Source: Solirubrobacterales bacterium 70-9 (lineage in GTDB: Bacteria > Actinomycetota > Thermoleophilia > Solirubrobacterales > 70-9). From it: 7,990 bases of DNA. Position numbers and translations under genes: made by a program. Where the stretch lies: NCBI GenBank assembly GCA_001898095.1, contig MKSH01000030.1, positions 25,483-33,472 of the forward strand, given 5' to 3'. Position 1 is the stretch's first letter. Each line of letters begins with the position of its first letter. This document shows, piece after piece, positions 1 through 5,799 of this stretch. The notes beneath the pieces are model-generated. The model was not told the DNA's origin. It saw nothing but the letters and a program-made list of their open reading frames with translations, and made no database searches.

Positions 1-475
1 GGGAGAAGGGAGCGTCCTCGTAGACGGCGGCGCCGGGGCCGGGGACCGCCTTGGCGTCGTGGGCGGTGAGGACCTCGCCGCAGTCCTCGCAGATGCCGCG
101 GTCGGAGACGAAGCCGCCGCAGCCTTTGTGGACGATCCGCATCGGCGGGCCGGCGGGGTTGCCGGAGTGGCGGTCGCCCCAGCCCATCAGGGCGATCAGG
201 GCGGGCCAGAGGTCGAGGCCCTTCTCGGTGAGGAAGTATTCGTATCGGGGTGGGTTTTCCCGGTAGGCGCGGCGCTCGAGGATGTCTTCGTCGATCAGCC
301 GCTGGAGGCGCGCCGAGAGGACGTTGCGGGCGATCCCCAGCGACGCCTGGATGCCGGAGAAGCGGCGGTTGCCGTTCATCACGTCGCGGACGATCAGCAG
401 CGACCAGCGCTCGCCGATCACCTCCAGCGAGTGCGCCAGGGAGCAAGGCTGGTTCGGATAGTCGCGCCGCAGCAT
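1..475 (-). CDS. HxlR-family winged-helix transcriptional regulator (3' end outside window)
   Basis: The frame read leftward from the ATG at 475 stays open to the window edge (158 codons seen, C-terminus missing). HxlR proteins are MarR-like dimeric winged-helix repressors or activators, several of which sense electrophiles or redox state through cysteines. Residues about 10-100 match the family: a Cys near the N-terminus (C11), then VIGERWSLLIVRDV (19-32), the helix-turn-helix with the likely recognition helix in GIARNVLSARLQRL (47-60), and the wing with PPRYEYFLTEKG (75-86). Beyond the usual end of an HxlR domain there is a tail with H116-x2-C119-x9-C129-x2-C132, which looks like a small zinc-ribbon knuckle. 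GAGAAGA, 8-14 bases before the ATG, serves as ribosome binding site. The gene is divergent from the 582 ORF and thioesterase remnant, so it probably controls that promoter and itself. Family call is firm; ligand and targets are unknown. Confidence 0.9.
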   Translation of the reverse strand, partial: MLRRDYPNQPCSLAHSLEVIGERWSLLIVRDVMNGNRRFSGIQASLGIARNVLSARLQRLIDEDILERRAYRENPPRYEYFLTEKGLDLWPALIALMGWGDRHSGNPAGPPMRIVHKGCGGFVSDRGICEDCGEVLTAHDAKAVPGPGAAVYEDAPFS

Positions 476-476
476 C

Positions 477-493
477 GTGTGATCTTCTCACAC
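477..493. promoter_or_regulatory. Perfect dyad GTGTGA-N5-TCACAC over the hxlR ribosome binding site
   Basis: Six-base arms (477-482 and 488-493) are exactly complementary around TCTTC. On the minus strand the dyad ends one base before the hxlR ATG, and the purine-rich Shine-Dalgarno GAGAAGA falls mostly in its loop. It could be a small mRNA hairpin presenting the ribosome binding site, or a DNA operator for a second regulator. The half-sites resemble CRP half-sites, but the spacer is 5 and not 6. Confidence 0.4.
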
Positions 494-496
494 ATC

Positions 497-513
497 GGTT
501 GCATCACAAAACC
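497..513. promoter_or_regulatory. Operator-like dyad, copy 1 (GGTTGCATCACAAAACC)
   Basis: This 17-bp imperfect palindrome (GGTT...AACC ends plus alternating symmetric inner positions) recurs at 542-558 in the same orientation with only two differences. Two copies in the gap between a divergent regulator and its target are the usual layout for autoregulation, so HxlR is the likely binder (inference). The copy overlaps the proposed -35 hexamer at 499-504. Confidence 0.6.
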
Positions 514-527
514 GAGTCGGCTAGGGT
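499..527 (+). promoter_or_regulatory. Putative rightward promoter (TTGCAT, 17-bp spacer, TAGGGT)
   Basis: TTGCAT at 499-504 keeps the TTG of a -35 box. Exactly 17 bases later, TAGGGT at 522-527 fits the actinobacterial TAnnnT -10 pattern. Transcription would start near 534, giving a leader of about 48 nt before the ATG at 582. The -35 lies inside dyad copy 1, and copy 2 is just past the start site, so a bound protein would block this promoter. Predicted by eye only. Confidence 0.4.
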
Positions 528-541
528 CGCGGCACGTTGCT

Positions 542-558
542 GGTTGCATGACGAAACC
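542..558. promoter_or_regulatory. Operator-like dyad, copy 2 (GGTTGCATGACGAAACC)
   Basis: This is the second copy of the 17-bp dyad, 45 bp start-to-start from copy 1, which is a little over four helical turns. It carries the same GGTT/AACC ends and central TnA symmetry. It sits between the proposed transcription start and the ribosome binding site of the 582 ORF, a position suited to repression. Confidence 0.6.
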
Positions 559-581
559 AACGCGCCCTGATCGGAGGGACG

Positions 582-737
582 ATGAGGTTGACCCCCAACA
601 GAGACAAGAAGCAGGCCCGTCGGCGCGGCCCGCAGATCGCGATCCGCATGGACGAGATCACCGCCGACCTCCAGTACCGCGGCGGCGAGCCGCGTCGCTC
701 CGGCACTCCGGCGCCGGTCCGGAGCGGCCACCGGTGA
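582..737 (+). CDS. Small basic 51-aa protein of unknown function
   Basis: The ATG at 582 follows GGAGGG (573-578) at a short spacing and opens a 51-codon frame ending with TGA at 735-737. The product is very basic at the N-terminus (RDKKQARRRG, residues 7-16), with an IAIRMDEITADLQYRGGE stretch (19-36) and an Arg/Pro-rich end. I recognise no family, signal peptide or membrane segment. Its stop overlaps the GTG start of the next frame (GTGA, 734-737), the arrangement of a translationally coupled pair. Promoter, operators, ribosome binding site and coupling argue that it is translated. Its short length and lack of a known relative argue for caution. It could be a leader ORF for the thioesterase or the leftover 5' end of a larger gene. 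Confidence 0.45.
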   Translation: MRLTPNRDKKQARRRGPQIAIRMDEITADLQYRGGEPRRSGTPAPVRSGHR

Positions 738-1063
738 GCATCGACGCCCAGCTCACCCGCACCCGGACCCTCGAGTGGTCCGACCCGGTGGCGACCGCCG
801 CCGCCGGGGCCGAGATGGCCGGGCTCGACTACCTCCGCGCGGCTAGCGCCGCTGACCCAATCGGCGTCGTCCACGGCGGCGCATCCGCAGGCCGTCGAGG
901 ACCAAGCAGGTCAAGGACGCAGGGAGCGTGGCGTGCTCAAGCACGCGAGCGACCGAGGAACTCGCGCTCGGCGCTCGTACCGCTCCCTCCGGTCGCTGGA
1001 TGCGCTGGTCATCCGCGGCCTGCGAGGTCACGGACCAGCTGGACCAGAAGGCGGACGCCGTAG
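734..1063 (+). pseudogene. Internally deleted PaaI-type hotdog thioesterase remnant
   Basis: Reading from the GTG at 734, residues 5-36 (from AQLTRTRTLEWSDP to LDYLRA) look like the N-terminal lead-in of PaaI-family acyl-CoA thioesterases. Residues 41-49 (DPIGVVHGG) match that family's active-site segment on the hotdog central helix. In intact relatives, roughly 30-40 residues of the first strands lie between these blocks; here only about four do. After HGG (to base 880) the frame turns into Arg/Pro/Ser-rich sequence with no hotdog features and runs to a stop at 1063, overlapping the 3' end of pepA on the other strand. I checked the other two forward frames after 880 and found no recognisable tail. 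The best reading is an internal deletion plus loss of the 3' half, so the product should be inactive. An assembly error is possible. The intact gene would hydrolyse acyl-CoA esters, perhaps aromatic ones. Confidence 0.6.
921..997. repeat. Cluster of interleaved inverted repeats downstream of pepA
   Basis: Perfect 8-base arms AGGGAGCG (921-928) and CGCTCCCT (981-988) interleave with AGCGACCG (948-955) and CGGTCGCT (990-997). Between them lies the hairpin GCGTGCT-CA-AGCACGC (931-946 with its 2-base loop) and a tandem GCGCTCG duplicate (964-977). The cluster starts 12 bases past the pepA stop, so on the minus strand it could act as a structured 3' end or terminator. There is no T-run. Confidence 0.35.
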
Positions 1064-2451
1064 CCGCTGCCGCCCTTGCCGGTGTAGGCGCGGTTCACGT
1101 CCCACGCCGTCCCGGCGATGTCGATGTGGGCCCACGGGGTGTCGTCGACGAATTCCTCGAGGAAGGAGGCGGCGGTGATCGTGCCCGCCTCGCGCTTCGT
1201 GCCGAGGTTGGAGAGGTCGGCGACCGTGCCCTTCATCATCGCCTTGTACTCGGGGTGGAGGGGGAGGCGCCAGACCAGCTCGCCGCTCTCCTCGCCCGCC
1301 GCCGAGATCTCGGTCGCCAGTGCGTCGTCGTTGGAGATCACCGCCGCGTAGGTCGAGCCGAGCGCGACCACCACCGCGCCGGTCAGGGTCGCCAGGTCGA
1401 TCACCCGCTCCGCCCCCTGCTCGATCGCCCAGGCCAGCGCGTCGGCGAGGATCAGCCGGCCCTCGGCGTCGGTGTTGTTCACCTCGACCGTCTTGCCGTT
1501 GTATTGGGTGATCACGTCGCCCGGCTTCACCGCGGTCCCCGAAGGCATGTTCTCGGTCGAGGGGACGACCGTGATCAGGTCGACCGGCAGGCCGAGCTCG
1601 ACGATCGCGGCGAAGGCCTCGAGCACCGCGGCGGCGCCGGACATGTCGAACTTCATCTCCTGCATCCCGGCGCCCGGCTTTATCGAGATGCCGCCGGTGT
1701 CGAAGGTCACCCCCTTGCCGACGAAGGCGAGGGTCGGGCCGCTGCCGCCGCCCGCATAGCGCAGCGTGATCAGGCGCGGGTCGACCGGGCCGCCCTGGCT
1801 GACGGCGGCGAGGCCGCCCATCCCCTTGGCGCGGATCGCCTCGCCGTCGAGGACCTCGACCGCGACCTTGTCGGAACCCGCAGCGATCTCCTCGGCACGC
1901 GCGGCGAGATCCTCCGGCTTGGCGAAGTTGGCGGGCGTCTCCTGCAGGTCGCGGGCTCGGTTCGCCGCCTCGGAGTAGATCCGCGCGGTCTCGACCGACC
2001 CGGCGAGCTCCGCCGGCCCGAGCACGGTCAGCGTCTCGAGCCGCGCCTCCGGCACGTCGTCATCGCCGCCGCCCTTGAAGCGGTCGAAGCGGTAGGAGCC
2101 GAGGATCGTACCGGTGACGATCGCCTCGGCCGCCGCCTCCTCGTCCTCGGCCTCCGGCAGCGCCCAGGCCAGCGAGGCCGCCTCGAGCTTCGCCGCCTCG
2201 CCCGCGACCATTGCCGCGAGGACCCGCAGCTTCTCCACCTCGAAGTCGTCGCGCTCGCCCAGCCCGACCACCAGCAGCCGCTCCGGGCCGCCCGGGTAGA
2301 GCCGCGTCAGCGTCTTGAAGGAGCCCTTCGCGTCGCCCGCGCCGGGCGCGTCGGCGAGGCTCTCGGGCAGCGAGTCGCCCTCGTAGAGCCCGACCGCGAC
2401 AAGCGCCGCGTCGGCCTCCGGCAGTGACGTTTGTCTCACATCGACCTTCAT
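1009..2451 (-). CDS. pepA: Leucyl aminopeptidase (M17 family, cytosol aminopeptidase)
   Basis: This encodes a 480-aa protein, close to the usual 480-500 aa. M17 enzymes are cytoplasmic hexamers that remove N-terminal residues (especially Leu) from peptides using two metal ions. Residues 1 to about 150 form the variable N-terminal domain; residues 160-480 form the catalytic domain. The metal ligands are all visible: K246 and D251 in GKGVTFDTGG, D269 in KFDMSG, and D328 and E330 in the signature NTDAEGRLILADAL (326-339). The catalytic residues are K258 (ISIKPG) and R332. The ATG at 2451 has no Shine-Dalgarno, but TAGACT lies about 9 bases upstream on the minus strand (plus 2461-2466), so the mRNA may be leaderless. 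It is divergent from the thiolase gene and convergent with the thioesterase remnant, whose open frame overlaps its last 18 codons. The gene appears intact, and a housekeeping role in peptide turnover is likely. Confidence 0.97.
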   Translation of the reverse strand: MKVDVRQTSLPEADAALVAVGLYEGDSLPESLADAPGAGDAKGSFKTLTRLYPGGPERLLVVGLGERDDFEVEKLRVLAAMVAGEAAKLEAASLAWALPEAEDEEAAAEAIVTGTILGSYRFDRFKGGGDDDVPEARLETLTVLGPAELAGSVETARIYSEAANRARDLQETPANFAKPEDLAARAEEIAAGSDKVAVEVLDGEAIRAKGMGGLAAVSQGGPVDPRLITLRYAGGGSGPTLAFVGKGVTFDTGGISIKPGAGMQEMKFDMSGAAAVLEAFAAIVELGLPVDLITVVPSTENMPSGTAVKPGDVITQYNGKTVEVNNTDAEGRLILADALAWAIEQGAERVIDLATLTGAVVVALGSTYAAVISNDDALATEISAAGEESGELVWRLPLHPEYKAMMKGTVADLSNLGTKREAGTITAASFLEEFVDDTPWAHIDIAGTAWDVNRAYTGKGGSGYGVRLLVQLVRDLAGRG

Positions 2452-2460
2452 CGGACGGCG

Positions 2461-2469
2461 AGTCTAGAC
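2461..2469 (-). promoter_or_regulatory. Putative pepA -10 element (TAGACT) with palindrome GTCTAGAC
   Basis: Read on the minus strand, TAGACT (plus 2461-2466) fits TAnnnT and lies 9 bases before the pepA ATG, so transcription would begin at or a few bases before the start codon. It overlaps the perfect 8-bp palindrome GTCTAGAC (2462-2469). No convincing -35 box is visible. Confidence 0.3.
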
Positions 2470-2559
2470 GGGCGGGGCGCGCGGCTCGTGCCGCTATCGT
2501 CCCGCAGGCGAGGCGCCCGCACCGCGGGCCCGCATCAAAAGGAGAGGAAAGGCCTGCAG

Positions 2560-3744
2560 ATGTCCAGCTCAGTGATCCTTGGTACCGCGCGCACCCCGGT
2601 CGGCAAGATGGGCGGCGCCCTCGCATCCCTGGAAGCCCCCGAGCTCGGCGGCATCGCGATCGAGGCCGCGCTGGAGCGCTCCGGCGTCGGCGCCGACCAG
2701 GTCCAGCAGGTGATCTTCGGCCAGGTGCTCCAGGCCGGCCAGGGCCAGATCCCCTCGCGCCAGGCTCAGATCAAGGGCGGCATCCCGAAGGAGGTCCCCT
2801 CGGAGACGATCAACAAGGTCTGCGCCTCCGGCATGCGGACGCTCGGCCTCGCCGACCAGGGGATCCGCTCCGGTGACCTCGAGATCGCCGTCACCGGCGG
2901 CATGGAGTCGATGAGTAAGGCCCCCTACCTGTTGCCGAACGCGCGCTTCGGCTTCCGGATGGGCGATGTCCAGGCGCTCGACGCGATGACCCACGACGGG
3001 CTCACGAACCCCTTTACCGGCAAGCAGATGATCAACGAGGCGTCAGAGGTCTCCAACGAGCTCGAGATCACCCGCGCCGATATGGACAAATTCGCGGTCC
3101 GCTCGCAGCAGCTGGCGGGCGAGGCGTCCGAGGCGGGGCGGACCGCCGACGAGATCGTCCCGGTGACGATCAAGGGTCGCAAGGGCGACACCACGGTCGA
3201 GGTCGACGAGGCGCCGCGCCCGGGGACCACCCTGGAGGCGCTGGCGGGCCTGAAGGCAATCGGCGGCGACGGCGCCACCCACACCGCCGGCAACGCCCCC
3301 GGCGTCAACGACGGGGCGGGCGCGATCGTCGTCGCCTCGGAGGAGGGGGCGGAGAAGGAAGGTCGCAAGCCGCTGGCCAAGGTCGTCTCCTACGCGATGG
3401 TCGCCGACGACTTCGCCTACCTGGCGCGCACCCCGGGCAACGCGGCGCTGAAGGCGCTGGAGAAGATCGGCAAGACGCCCGCCGACGTCGACCTCTGGGA
3501 GATCAACGAGGCCTTCGCCTCGGTCGTGATCGGCTCGATGCGGATCCTCGGCATCGACGAGACGAACGTGAACGTGAACGGCGGCGCGATCGCCTACGGC
3601 CACCCGATCGGCGCCAGCGGTTCGCGCATCGTCGGCGCGCTGGTCCACGAGCTCGGCCGCCGCGGCGGCGGTCTCGGCGTGGCGGCGATCTGCTCCGGCG
3701 GTGGCCAAGGCGACGCGATCGTGCTCGAGGTGGCCGCGGCGTAA
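2560..3744 (+). CDS. Acetyl-CoA acetyltransferase (thiolase)
   Basis: This encodes a 394-aa thiolase of normal length. It catalyses reversible Claisen condensation or cleavage of acetyl-CoA with acetoacetyl-CoA or longer 3-ketoacyl-CoA in the cytoplasm. The nucleophilic Cys is C88 in NKVCASGMRT, followed by the glycine-rich VTGGMESMSKAPYLL (111-125). N316 is in NEAF, H348 in YGHPIGASGSR, and the second catalytic Cys, C378, in CSGGGQGDA. The loop that in biosynthetic thiolases carries a CoA-contacting His-Met-Gly reads Q-M-I here (156-158), so substrate range cannot be set by analogy. The start at 2560 is fixed by GGAGAGGAAAGG (2541-2552) and the conserved N-terminus SSSVILGTARTPVGK. An in-frame ATG at 2431 would run into the divergent pepA gene and adds unlike sequence. 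Beta-oxidation and acetoacetyl-CoA synthesis are both possible roles. It heads a probable operon with the HAD hydrolase and transporter. Confidence 0.95.
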   Translation: MSSSVILGTARTPVGKMGGALASLEAPELGGIAIEAALERSGVGADQVQQVIFGQVLQAGQGQIPSRQAQIKGGIPKEVPSETINKVCASGMRTLGLADQGIRSGDLEIAVTGGMESMSKAPYLLPNARFGFRMGDVQALDAMTHDGLTNPFTGKQMINEASEVSNELEITRADMDKFAVRSQQLAGEASEAGRTADEIVPVTIKGRKGDTTVEVDEAPRPGTTLEALAGLKAIGGDGATHTAGNAPGVNDGAGAIVVASEEGAEKEGRKPLAKVVSYAMVADDFAYLARTPGNAALKALEKIGKTPADVDLWEINEAFASVVIGSMRILGIDETNVNVNGGAIAYGHPIGASGSRIVGALVHELGRRGGGLGVAAICSGGGQGDAIVLEVAAA

Positions 3745-3775
3745 AGCCGCGCGCCGGCTCCCCGGCGCTGTTCCG

Positions 3776-4564
3776 ATGAGCAAAGCCGCCGCGTTTTTCG
3801 ATCTCGACAAGACCCTGATGGCAGGGTCGAGCGGGATGCAGTTCGCCCGGGTGGCGGCGCGCGGCGGCGTCGTCAGCCGGCGCCAGCTCTGGGGCTGGGG
3901 GGTCGAGCACCTGCGCTACCGGCTGCGCGGGACCACCGACGCGCGCACCAGCGAGGTGCTGAAAGTGGCCCGCGAGCTGATCACCGGGGTCCCCGCGACG
4001 ACGATCGAGCGGATGGGCCCGGAGGTGATGGCGGCGATCCTGCCACGCGTCTACCCGCAGATGCTGGAGGAGGTCCACGCCCACCAGGACGCCGGTCGGC
4101 CGACCTTCATCGTCAGCGCCGCCGGCAACGACGTGGTCCAGACGCTGGCCACGGTGCTCGGCATGGAGGGCGGCATCGGCACCCGCTATGAGGTCGACGC
4201 CGAGGGCAACTTCACCGGCAACCTCGACGGCCCCTTCGTCTACGGGCCGGGCAAGGTCACGGCGATGGAGGAATTCGCCCGCGCCCACGACATCGACCTT
4301 GCCGCCTCCTACGCCTACTCCGACTCCGAGTCCGACCTGCCGATGCTGCGTGCGGTCGGCAACCCGGTCGCGGTCAACCCCGATCCCCCGTTGGCGGCGA
4401 TCGCCAAGGCGGAGGGATGGCAGACGCTGCGCTTCGAGCGGCTCGGCCGGCGCCTCACCGCGATCGCGGTGACGGTGATCGCGACGGTCGCCGGCTTCGG
4501 CGCCTCGCGCGTCGCCGCCAACCGCCGGCCCGCGCCGCGCCGTTTCCCCCGCCCGGGACGATGA
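3776..4564 (+). CDS. HAD-superfamily subfamily IB phosphatase with C-terminal membrane helix
   Basis: This encodes 262 aa. It is a PSPase-like HAD hydrolase that forms an aspartyl-phosphate intermediate. Motif I is FFDLDKTLM (7-15) with D9 and D11, motif II is S114 in FIVSAAGND, motif III is K160 in YGPGKVTAM, and motif IV is YSDSESDLPML with D183 and D187. Residues 20-100 are the helical cap typical of subfamily IB. Residues about 228-248 (LTAIAVTVIATVAGFGASRVA) form one hydrophobic helix, flanked by arginines and followed by a Pro/Arg tail, so the enzyme is probably membrane-tethered with the catalytic domain in the cytoplasm. The ATG at 3776 puts motif I at the family's usual distance from the N-terminus. 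It has no good Shine-Dalgarno, and it lies 31 bases after the thiolase stop. Its TGA overlaps the transporter's ATG. The substrate is not deducible; relatives act on phosphoserine and on phospholipid or polyprenyl phosphates. Confidence 0.9.
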   Translation: MSKAAAFFDLDKTLMAGSSGMQFARVAARGGVVSRRQLWGWGVEHLRYRLRGTTDARTSEVLKVARELITGVPATTIERMGPEVMAAILPRVYPQMLEEVHAHQDAGRPTFIVSAAGNDVVQTLATVLGMEGGIGTRYEVDAEGNFTGNLDGPFVYGPGKVTAMEEFARAHDIDLAASYAYSDSESDLPMLRAVGNPVAVNPDPPLAAIAKAEGWQTLRFERLGRRLTAIAVTVIATVAGFGASRVAANRRPAPRRFPRPGR

Positions 4565-5442
4565 GCCGGCGCGCCTGGGGCGCCTTTGCTGCCGTCTCGG
4601 TCCTCTGGGGACTTCCCTACCTCTTCATCAAGATCGCCGACGACGGCGGCATGCCGCCGCTCGACCTCGCCTGGCTGCGGGTCGCGCTCGGCGCCGCGGT
4701 GCTGGTCGCGATCGCCTGGCGGGCCGGGACGCTGCCCTCGCTGCGCGGCCGTGGCCGCTGGCTGCTCGCCTTCGCGATCGCCGAGATTGCGATCCCCTTC
4801 CCGATGATCGCCGCCGGGGAGAAGAAGGTCGCCTCCTCGACCGCGGCGATCCTGATCGCGACCACGCCCCTCCTGATCGCCCTGCTCAGCCTCCGCTTCG
4901 AACCTTCGGAACGGGTCACCGGCAGGCGTCTGATCGGGCTTCTGGTCGGCCTCGGCGGGGTGGCGGCGCTGGTCGGCGTCGACGTCTCGGGCGACGGCGG
5001 CGAACTCCTCGGGGTCGGTGCGGTGCTGATCGCCGCCTGCGGCTACGCGACCGGCCCGCTGATCCTCCGCCGCCAACTCGGCGACCTCGACCCGACCGCG
5101 ATGATGGGCGCCTGTCTGACGCTCGCCGCCGTCGTCCTCACCCCGCTCGCGATCGTCGAACTGCCGAGCACCGCGCCGACCGCCGGCGCCTTCGCCTCGG
5201 TGGTCGTCCTCGGCCTCCTCTGCACCGCCCTCGCCCTGGTCCTGATGGCGATCCTGATCGGCGAAGCCGGTCCCTCGCGCGCCTCCGTCATCACCTACAT
5301 CAACCCGGTGATCGCCCTCGCCCTCGGCATCGTCTTCCTCAGTGAGGAACCGGGCGCCGGCGCCCTCGTCGGCCTCGCCCTGATCCTGGTCGGCTCCTGG
5401 CTCTCGACCCGTGCCGCGCCGCCACCGCGCGAGGTCGCTTGA
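4561..5442 (+). CDS. EamA-domain DMT-superfamily transporter
   Basis: This encodes 293 aa with ten predicted hydrophobic segments arranged as two EamA repeats of five. Repeat one runs from WGLPYLFIK (16-24) to GLLVGLGGVAALVGV (126-140), and repeat two from LLGVGAVLIAACG (149-161) to LVGLALILVGSWLS (269-282). The second repeat contains YINPVIALALGIVFLSEEP (246-264), which is strongly typical of the family. DMT transporters export or exchange small metabolites (amino acids, nucleosides, drugs) across the inner membrane; the substrate cannot be read from sequence. The start codon overlaps the HAD stop as ATGA (4561-4564), so translation is probably coupled and the start is well fixed. It is the last gene before a large hairpin starting 37 bases past its stop. 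Confidence 0.93.
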   Translation: MSRRAWGAFAAVSVLWGLPYLFIKIADDGGMPPLDLAWLRVALGAAVLVAIAWRAGTLPSLRGRGRWLLAFAIAEIAIPFPMIAAGEKKVASSTAAILIATTPLLIALLSLRFEPSERVTGRRLIGLLVGLGGVAALVGVDVSGDGGELLGVGAVLIAACGYATGPLILRRQLGDLDPTAMMGACLTLAAVVLTPLAIVELPSTAPTAGAFASVVVLGLLCTALALVLMAILIGEAGPSRASVITYINPVIALALGIVFLSEEPGAGALVGLALILVGSWLSTRAAPPPREVA

Positions 5443-5479
5443 CGGCGGGGCTCGGGACCCGCGCGGTCGGGGACGGTCC

Positions 5480-5539
5480 CGTCCTGGGCGTCTCGCGGCG
5501 GTCCGGGCAGGCTGTGGCCGCCGCGAGACGCCCAGGACG
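5480..5539. terminator. Hairpin A: 22-bp perfect stem, likely terminator of the thiolase-HAD-EamA transcript
   Basis: Arms 5480-5501 and 5518-5539 are exactly complementary over 22 bp, with a 16-base loop TCCGGGCAGGCTGTGG. It begins 37 bases after the EamA stop. Strong stems without a U-tract often mark 3' ends in GC-rich actinobacteria, so termination or mRNA 3' protection is plausible. Its tip is shared with hairpin C. Confidence 0.6.
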
Positions 5540-5614
5540 CGAGGCTTCCGGGGGGAAGTGCGCAGGCTCCGTGCGCCTCCGGGGAAAGACGTAACGCCTC
5601 CACGACGCCCCCAG

Positions 5615-5663
5615 GTCGATGGGCCGAAAAGCGCTCTATATCAGCGCTTTTCGGCCCATCGAC
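5615..5663. repeat. Hairpin B: 21-bp perfect stem, 7-base loop
   Basis: Arms 5615-5635 and 5643-5663 match perfectly around the AT-rich loop CTATATC. The stem contains GGGCCGAAAAGCGCT and its complement, and is unrelated in sequence to hairpins A and C. The inner AAAA/TTTT gives short T-runs inside either strand's stem, but no T-run follows the hairpin. It may be a bidirectional terminator, a structured RNA or a protein-binding palindrome. Confidence 0.55.
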
Positions 5664-5799
5664 ATCTCGGCCCTCACGGAAGGGTCACTTCGCGACGTCT
5701 TCCCTCGGGGAACGTGGGGTTCCGCACGGATCCCGCGCACAACGTCACGGATCTCCCCCGAGACCCGCACGGGACTCGCGCCCTCGCCCCTCTCCCCGA

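Noticed and set aside
478..492. CRP-type site TGTGA...TCACA
   Set aside because: The spacer is 5 bases and not 6, and nothing else supports a CRP site; kept only as an unassigned dyad.
497..558. Start of a CRISPR array (two similar repeats, 28-bp spacer)
   Set aside because: There are only two copies, each palindromic, located in a divergent promoter region with no cas genes.
59..733. Plus-strand frame opposite hxlR and in-frame with the thioesterase remnant
   Set aside because: The HxlR domain on the minus strand is unmistakable; the upstream part of this frame has no recognisable sequence and crosses the operators.
928..2427. Long open frame (499 codons) on the plus strand opposite pepA
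   Set aside because: It is rich in Arg, Gly, Asp and His repeats with no family motif, while the minus strand has every M17 metal ligand and catalytic residue. It is the usual GC-rich antisense shadow.
2431..2559. N-terminal extension of thiolase to the ATG at 2431
   Set aside because: It would overlap the pepA start, adds 43 residues unlike any thiolase, and the ATG at 2560 has its own ribosome binding site.
3043..4288. Open frames on the minus strand opposite thiolase and the HAD gene
   Set aside because: They have no ribosome binding sites and low-complexity Arg/Asp/Gly composition, and the plus strand carries complete catalytic motifs.
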